The notes beneath the pieces are model-generated. The model searched no databases. It saw only the letters and a list, made by a program, of their open reading frames with translations, and was not told the origin of the DNA. DNA of 64,000 bases, taken from Dyadobacter linearis (lineage in GTDB: Bacteria; Bacteroidota; Bacteroidia; Cytophagales; Spirosomataceae). The stretch covers positions 248,001 to 312,000 of the forward strand of contig NZ_CAJRAU010000007.1 of assembly GCF_907165045.1 (NCBI RefSeq), written 5' to 3'. The position numbers and the translations under genes are program-made. Below are positions 59,625 to 64,000 of the stretch, piece by piece; the first letter of the stretch is position 1, and each line of letters starts with the position of its first letter.

Positions 59625-59803
59625 TTTTCCTGTTTAATACTGAATAGAATTGCAAATATGGCCATTGAAAATCCTTCCCGGAATGTTTTGTGAAATTTTT
59701 GTTAAGTTTAAGTAACTTATATATAAATATTTTACAGATATTGTTAGGCAAAACTTAATTAAAGTTAAATTTATCTTATTTCTGTATAAATTTTCACTAA
59801 AAC

Positions 59804-59811
59804 TAAATTTG
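59804..59811 (+). promoter_or_regulatory. Candidate -7 box of the beta-barrel/GLPGLI operon (TAAATTTG)
   Basis: TAAATTTG matches TAnnTTTG in the AT-rich gap, 86 bp upstream of the TTG start codon at 59898. The surrounding 59690-59860 is very AT-rich with many AAGTTTAAG/TTAAATTT motifs, so other boxes are possible. Confidence 0.4.
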
Positions 59812-59897
59812 TAGTTGTAAAGTGTTTATCCTTTGTATATTATTGTAGAAATGTAATTCGTCAGTTACAAACCTTCTTACCAAACCTTAGCCACGCC

Positions 59898-62738
59898 TTG
59901 AAAAAAATCTTACTCCTGGCCATTTTATGTCTCACAATGTCGGTTGCGCACGCGCAGACCTCGGGACGATTTACATTGAAAGGAAGCACGGTCGATACTG
60001 CCGGTGTCCCGCTTCCGGAATCAACGGTGATGCTGCTTACTCCCAAAGATTCGACGCTTGTCAACTTTGCGCGGACAGCTAAGGACGGAACTTTCGAATT
60101 CAAAAATGTGAAGCGGGCCAACTACCTCATCAAGATCACTTATGTGGGGTATCTTCCTTACCAGGAAGCTGTTAAACCGAAAGACGATGATGTTACGGAT
60201 CTGGGCAAGATCAAGATGACATTTATGGACCAGGTGCTGTATGATGTGGTGATCAAGGCATTTCGCGCGCCGCTGAGTATTCGGGGAGATACGATTGAAT
60301 ATGACCCAAAAGCATTTAAAGTACAGCCAGGTGCGTCGGTCGAGGACCTGATCCGGCGGCTCCCAGGCTTGCAGGTAGACCAAGACGGGACGATCAAAGC
60401 GCAGGGAGAAACGGTTAAACGTGTAACGGTAGACGGTAAGCGGTTTTTTGGAGACGATACCAAGGCTGCAACGAAAAATTTACCAGCAGAAGCGATTTCC
60501 AAAGTGCAGGTATTTAATGAAAAGACAGAACAATCCAGGATAACCGGCGTAGACGATGGTAAACACGAGAAAACGCTGAACCTGCAATTAAAGGATAGTC
60601 ACAAAAAAGGCGGTTTCGGAAAAGCGACGCTTGCCGCAGGTACCGATAAACGCGTGGAGGGAAAGATCAACTACAACCGGTTTAATGAGAAAAATCAGTT
60701 CTCGGTAATTGGTCTTGGAAATAATACCAACCAGGGCGGCATGTCGTGGGACGATTACCAGGACTTCAAAGGAAGCCAGTCTTTCAACTGGGGCGACGAC
60801 GGGGATTTCGGGTTTGGCGGGGGAGTCAGGTATATCTCGTTTGGTGGTGATGACGATGAAAGTTTGACGATCCAGGCAGGTAGGGGAGCGCAAAACCGGG
60901 GTTTTAACAAGAACTGGGCAGGCGGCGCGAACTACAATTTTGACACCAAGAAAACCAAATTCAACACCAGCTACTATTATAACCAAACGACGCAGGATCT
61001 GGACGCTACTGCGCGGCAAACGAACTTCCTGACCAATTCGGCATTCACGAAGGTGGATACTAACGGAAGGTTGAACTTCAATGAGAATCACAGAGGTAGC
61101 TTGCGGTTTGAAAAAACGATCGATTCGCTGAATACGCTGATTGTTTTGTCTAATATGCGCATTGGAAGTGGTACTGCCGACTATTTCAGTCACCAGGAAT
61201 TCTTCCGCGGGGCTCAGGATACAACGCAGCTTTCGAATACCAGCGACCAGCGCAATTTTTCTGATTTCAATTCTTTTGCTCTGGGCAATACTGCTATTTT
61301 CCGTCACAAGTTCAAGAAAAAAGGAAGGAACTTCGCAGCCAGTGTGGCGTACAATGTGAATAATTCGGAAGGTACGATCGACCAGAAATCGACCAACCGG
61401 TTTTTCAGAACTTCGGAGACGACGCCGGACAGCATATTGAATATCAATCAAACCAACTATACCAAGAGTTTGCGGAACCAGATCAAGGGGAGTGTGCTGT
61501 TTATTGAGCCTTTTGCGAAGAAGTTTGTTGTGGAGACATTCTATAATTACAGCCTGAAAAGTGACGATGTGGACCGGGATGTATTTGATATCAATGAGAG
61601 CGGGTCGGTCAGGAACACGAATCTGAGCCGCTATTACCGCAATATCTCAACTTATAACCGCCTCGGAACTTCGGTCAGGTACTCGCATAATGGTTTGAAT
61701 ATAGCGGCGGGAGTCGGCGCACAGCAGATTCACCTTGACGGTAAGTTCTCAGTGGATCAGAACGACGCAGTCCGTACCAATATCGACAGGAAGTTCTTCA
61801 ATTTCGTGCCGAACGTTTCCCTGAATTTTGACCTGAAACAAAACAGATATCTGTACGGTGGCTATAATGTGTCCGTTCAGGAGCCTAATATCCGCGACCT
61901 GCAACCGATCGTCGATAACAGTAATCCGCTGTATATCCGGGTAGGTAATCCGAGTCTGGTACCTACTGTGAACCACTCTGTGAATCTGGGATACAACTAT
62001 TTCAATCCGGGCAGCTTCATCCAGATGTTCTTCGGGGCTTATTATAACTACTATGACAATCAGGTGATTTATAGTCAGCGGGTATCTGAAAATCTGGTTA
62101 CTACCACGATGGCGGAAAATATCAGTGGCGGTAAAAACTTCAATTTGTACGGTAACTATGGTTTCCCGATCGTGAAAACGAAGAGCAATTTCAATATCAA
62201 TGCTTCCTACAACCGGGGCAACAACCTGACGAATATCAACGGCGAGCTGAACGAGACGAAAAACAACGGTTACAACTGGGGCGCGCGACTGGATTTCACA
62301 CCGAGCGACAAGTTTACGGTTTACACCAATGCAAACTGGAATATCACTGATACCAAATATTCGATCAGCTCGGGGCAAAACCAGAAGATCATCAATACCA
62401 ATTATGGTGCGGAAATGAATGTTAAGCTGCCTAAGGATATTTACTTTAATAGTCGCTTTTCATATAATTCTTACGTAAACAACCGTTTCGGTTTTGACCA
62501 GAAAATGCCGATCCTGAACGTGTCAGTATTCAAAACCATGCTGAAAAGCAAAAAAGGGGAAATCAGACTATCAGCATTTGACCTTTTCAACAAAAACCGC
62601 GGGATATCGCAGTCAGCTTACCAGAACTTTGTTTCCCAGGAGCAGGTACGCACATTGGCGAGATACTTTATGCTGAGCTTTACCTACAATATGCGCGGGG
62701 TAGCGCATTCGGTTCGCCGGAAAGGTTTCGGATATTAA
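59898..62738 (+). CDS. TonB-receptor-like outer-membrane beta-barrel protein
   Basis: 946 residues from a TTG start: the signal peptide begins exactly there (MKKILLLAILCLTMSVAHAQ) and no in-frame ATG precedes it. Domains: carboxypeptidase-like beta sandwich (about 25-110, TLKGSTVDTAGVPLPEST), plug-like domain (about 120-225, SVEDLIRRLPGLQVDQDG, TVDGKRFFGDDTKAATKNLP), and an OMP_b-brl_3-type barrel to the end (FMLSFTYNMRGV...). There is no TonB box-STN arrangement like the SusC proteins. The barrel is rich in Asn, Gln and Tyr. It is paired with the GLPGLI gene 23 bp downstream, as is usual for this family. Confidence 0.9.
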   Translation: MKKILLLAILCLTMSVAHAQTSGRFTLKGSTVDTAGVPLPESTVMLLTPKDSTLVNFARTAKDGTFEFKNVKRANYLIKITYVGYLPYQEAVKPKDDDVTDLGKIKMTFMDQVLYDVVIKAFRAPLSIRGDTIEYDPKAFKVQPGASVEDLIRRLPGLQVDQDGTIKAQGETVKRVTVDGKRFFGDDTKAATKNLPAEAISKVQVFNEKTEQSRITGVDDGKHEKTLNLQLKDSHKKGGFGKATLAAGTDKRVEGKINYNRFNEKNQFSVIGLGNNTNQGGMSWDDYQDFKGSQSFNWGDDGDFGFGGGVRYISFGGDDDESLTIQAGRGAQNRGFNKNWAGGANYNFDTKKTKFNTSYYYNQTTQDLDATARQTNFLTNSAFTKVDTNGRLNFNENHRGSLRFEKTIDSLNTLIVLSNMRIGSGTADYFSHQEFFRGAQDTTQLSNTSDQRNFSDFNSFALGNTAIFRHKFKKKGRNFAASVAYNVNNSEGTIDQKSTNRFFRTSETTPDSILNINQTNYTKSLRNQIKGSVLFIEPFAKKFVVETFYNYSLKSDDVDRDVFDINESGSVRNTNLSRYYRNISTYNRLGTSVRYSHNGLNIAAGVGAQQIHLDGKFSVDQNDAVRTNIDRKFFNFVPNVSLNFDLKQNRYLYGGYNVSVQEPNIRDLQPIVDNSNPLYIRVGNPSLVPTVNHSVNLGYNYFNPGSFIQMFFGAYYNYYDNQVIYSQRVSENLVTTTMAENISGGKNFNLYGNYGFPIVKTKSNFNINASYNRGNNLTNINGELNETKNNGYNWGARLDFTPSDKFTVYTNANWNITDTKYSISSGQNQKIINTNYGAEMNVKLPKDIYFNSRFSYNSYVNNRFGFDQKMPILNVSVFKTMLKSKKGEIRLSAFDLFNKNRGISQSAYQNFVSQEQVRTLARYFMLSFTYNMRGVAHSVRRKGFGY

Positions 62739-62761
62739 TCAACAATCAATTATTAGGAGTT

Positions 62762-63502
62762 ATGAAAAAATTATTTGCCCTGTTCCTGGTGATCGCCGGC
62801 TTGCCCGCATTGGCCCAGTCAGACGGCTTGGTTGTTACCTACGAGCGGACATTCTTCTGGTCGAAAGTGTATGAAAAGCTTACATTCCTGTCGGAAGAGG
62901 AAAAAAGCAGGATGAAAAATTCCTGGGGCGTGAACGATGAAGGCTGGAAGAGCAAAGGTCAACTTGTTGCAAGCCCGGGTCAAAGTAAATATGTGGAACT
63001 GGAAGAGGAAGCCGACGGCGGTTACCGGGGCCGGAAAAGTGAATACCTTGTTTTCCGCGATTTTGATAAAGCGAGGAAAATGGAGCTCGAAGAGTTTGCC
63101 GGAAAAATGCTGCTGATAGAGGACACACTGATTGCGCCAAAATGGAAAGTAATGAATAAGATCAAGGAAATCGGCGGGTATATGTGTATGATGGCAGTTT
63201 CGGAGGATTCTATAAAAGGTCAGAAAATTGAAGCCTGGTTTGCCAACGACCTGGCTTACGGGAGCGGCCCGGAACGTTACTACGGCTTGCCGGGTATGAT
63301 CCTGGAAGTGGATGTAAACGACGGCGAAATGCTGCTGACCGCTATTAAGGTGGAGAAAAAACCGGTAACCGAACTCCTTGCATTGCCGAAGAAGATCAAA
63401 GGCAAAAAGATCACGACGACGGAGTACGAAAAGATGATGACGACCCACTTCCGCGACAGCATCAAATCACGCCGGAACCCGTACTGGGCTGTGAGGTATT
63501 AG
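62762..63502 (+). CDS. GLPGLI family protein
   Basis: 246 residues with a signal peptide (1-19, LPALAQ). The name motif is present as YYGLPGMILEVDVND, preceded by KIKEIGGYMCMMAV and IEAWFANDLAYGSGPERY, the other conserved blocks of the family. GLPGLI proteins are periplasmic or outer-membrane-associated, of unknown function, and normally encoded directly after a TonB-receptor-like barrel protein, as here. A strong hairpin terminator follows 39 bp after the stop. Confidence 0.93.
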   Translation: MKKLFALFLVIAGLPALAQSDGLVVTYERTFFWSKVYEKLTFLSEEEKSRMKNSWGVNDEGWKSKGQLVASPGQSKYVELEEEADGGYRGRKSEYLVFRDFDKARKMELEEFAGKMLLIEDTLIAPKWKVMNKIKEIGGYMCMMAVSEDSIKGQKIEAWFANDLAYGSGPERYYGLPGMILEVDVNDGEMLLTAIKVEKKPVTELLALPKKIKGKKITTTEYEKMMTTHFRDSIKSRRNPYWAVRY

Positions 63503-63541
63503 AGTGAGCTTAGAATTGTTAATATTTGCTAAGGAGCTTCC

Positions 63542-63578
63542 AAAAAGGGGAAATTGTAAATCACAATTTCCCCTTTTT
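63542..63578. terminator. Terminator after the GLPGLI gene, 16-bp perfect stem
   Basis: AAAAAGGGGAAATTGT (63542-63557), loop AAATC, and its exact complement (63563-63578) ending in five T. The five A on the left give a matching U-run for the opposite direction, so it can work bidirectionally. Confidence 0.85.
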
Positions 63579-63581
63579 ACG

Positions 63582-63589
63582 TACCTTTG
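63582..63589 (+). promoter_or_regulatory. Candidate -7 box of the OmpA-like gene (TACCTTTG)
   Basis: TACCTTTG fits TAnnTTTG, immediately after the terminator and 111 bp upstream of the ATG at 63701, implying a leader of about 105 nt. Confidence 0.4.
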
Positions 63590-63700
63590 CGCTTTGAAAA
63601 CGCATCCCAGGGTTTTCTGGCTCGATATTTTTGTTGTCAGTGTAGTTGTACCATGTTTTACTTAACAGTGTTTAATTTTTTTTAACAACCCTTGTTCCCT

Positions 63701-64000
63701 ATGAAAAATACGCTTTTAGCAGTTGCTATGCTCTTCGTACTTGGCTCATGCGCCAGTAAGAAAAAGCTACTTACAGCGCAAAAACAGGCTAATGAAATTC
63801 AAATTCAATTAGACAAAGCGAGAGCTGACCTGAATGATTGTGACAGCAGAACTGCTGGTTTGAATAATGATTTGAAGGCTAAAAATGACGAGTTGACCAG
63901 CAAAAACGCCAAATTGAAAGAGCTGGAAGAACAAGTTGAATTCTTGAAAAAGAACAATAATAACCTGCTTGACCGTATGTCTGATCTTTCAGTGATCAGC
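63701..64000 (+). CDS. N-terminus of an OmpA-type lipoprotein with coiled coil (3' truncated)
   Basis: The frame is open to the window edge; 100 residues are visible. Signal peptide with lipobox LGSC (MKNTLLAVAMLFVLGSCASK), then a long charged coiled coil (about 22-90: LTAQKQANEIQIQLDKARAD, LKELEEQVEFLKKNNNNLLD). The order lipobox, coiled coil, then 'EFLKKxNxNLLDRMSDLSV' is typical of Bacteroidota OmpA-family lipoproteins that carry a peptidoglycan-binding domain further on. That domain lies outside the window, so the OmpA assignment is inferred. Confidence 0.75.
   Translation, partial: MKNTLLAVAMLFVLGSCASKKKLLTAQKQANEIQIQLDKARADLNDCDSRTAGLNNDLKAKNDELTSKNAKLKELEEQVEFLKKNNNNLLDRMSDLSVIS

Noticed and set aside
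60588..62378. Long minus-strand frames inside the beta-barrel gene
   Set aside because: They are shadows of the plus-strand barrel coding sequence; compositions are Val/Ile/Arg-rich without motifs.

Overview
The window looks like chromosomal DNA of a Bacteroidota bacterium, most likely order Cytophagales and close to Dyadobacter. This is inferred from roughly 50 % GC, type IX secretion (T9SS) C-terminal sorting domains, two FecI-FecR-SusC-SusD nutrient loci with 'Bacteroides expansion'-type sigma factors, a GLPGLI-family protein, the Nudix-type arabinose regulator AraR, and TAnnTTTG promoter boxes in place of the Pribnow box. I see no rRNA, tRNA, CRISPR array, insertion sequence or prophage. 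Gene identities come from reading motifs, not from database searches.

Layout. 1-6.3 kb: the tail of an M4-type secreted protease, a SulP anion transporter, a Trk/Ktr potassium channel with its RCK subunit, and a di-heme cytochrome c peroxidase lipoprotein. 6.3-14.4 kb (minus strand): sigma factor, FecR, SusC, SusD and an FG-GAP/VCBS protein (locus 1). 14.5-22.5 kb: CPA2 antiporter, gingipain-like T9SS protein, small lipoprotein, DUF4468 protein, GT92-like glycosyltransferase, AI-2E-type permease. 22.5-27.8 kb: a flavin electron-transfer cluster (ApbE, a PepSY-flavodoxin-reductase, a DUF2271 protein carrying a possible flavinylation motif, an ankyrin protein). 28-31 kb: a GH39-type glycosidase behind a long C-free purine tract, then small secreted proteins. 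31-40.7 kb (minus strand): sigma factor, FecR, SusC, SusD, metallophosphoesterase, an array of structured GC-rich repeats, endonuclease/exonuclease/phosphatase-fold protein (locus 2). 40.8-45.7 kb: araR-araB-araA-araD. 46.5-54 kb: a tightly coupled minus-strand operon of an E1/ThiF-nitroreductase fusion, a GNAT-fold protein, a 7TMR-DISM histidine kinase, a receiver-kinase and a lone receiver, with a divergent receiver. 54-64 kb: esterase lipoprotein, acyltransferase 3, SRPBCC protein, MerR regulator, M28 peptidase, YfcE-type phosphodiesterase, a large beta-barrel protein with its GLPGLI partner, and the start of an OmpA-type lipoprotein.

How the parts work together. Both SusCD loci have the architecture of trans-envelope signalling: the SusC proteins carry an N-terminal STN domain, FecR is the anti-sigma factor, and the ECF sigma factor starts the set. 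In both loci the FecR-susC gap holds a plus-strand intrinsic terminator, antisense to the operon. In locus 2 a well-formed plus-strand promoter sits at the susC start codon, giving a complete candidate antisense sRNA of about 100 nt. The arabinose genes form one catabolic pathway (isomerase, kinase, epimerase) under a catalytically dead Nudix regulator.

The most promising unexplained items are the antisense sRNA candidates, the E1-nitroreductase/GNAT/two-component operon (possibly a small-molecule synthesis-and-sensing unit), the cloverleaf-like repeat array at 31.9-32.2 kb, and the possible flavinylation of the DUF2271 protein.
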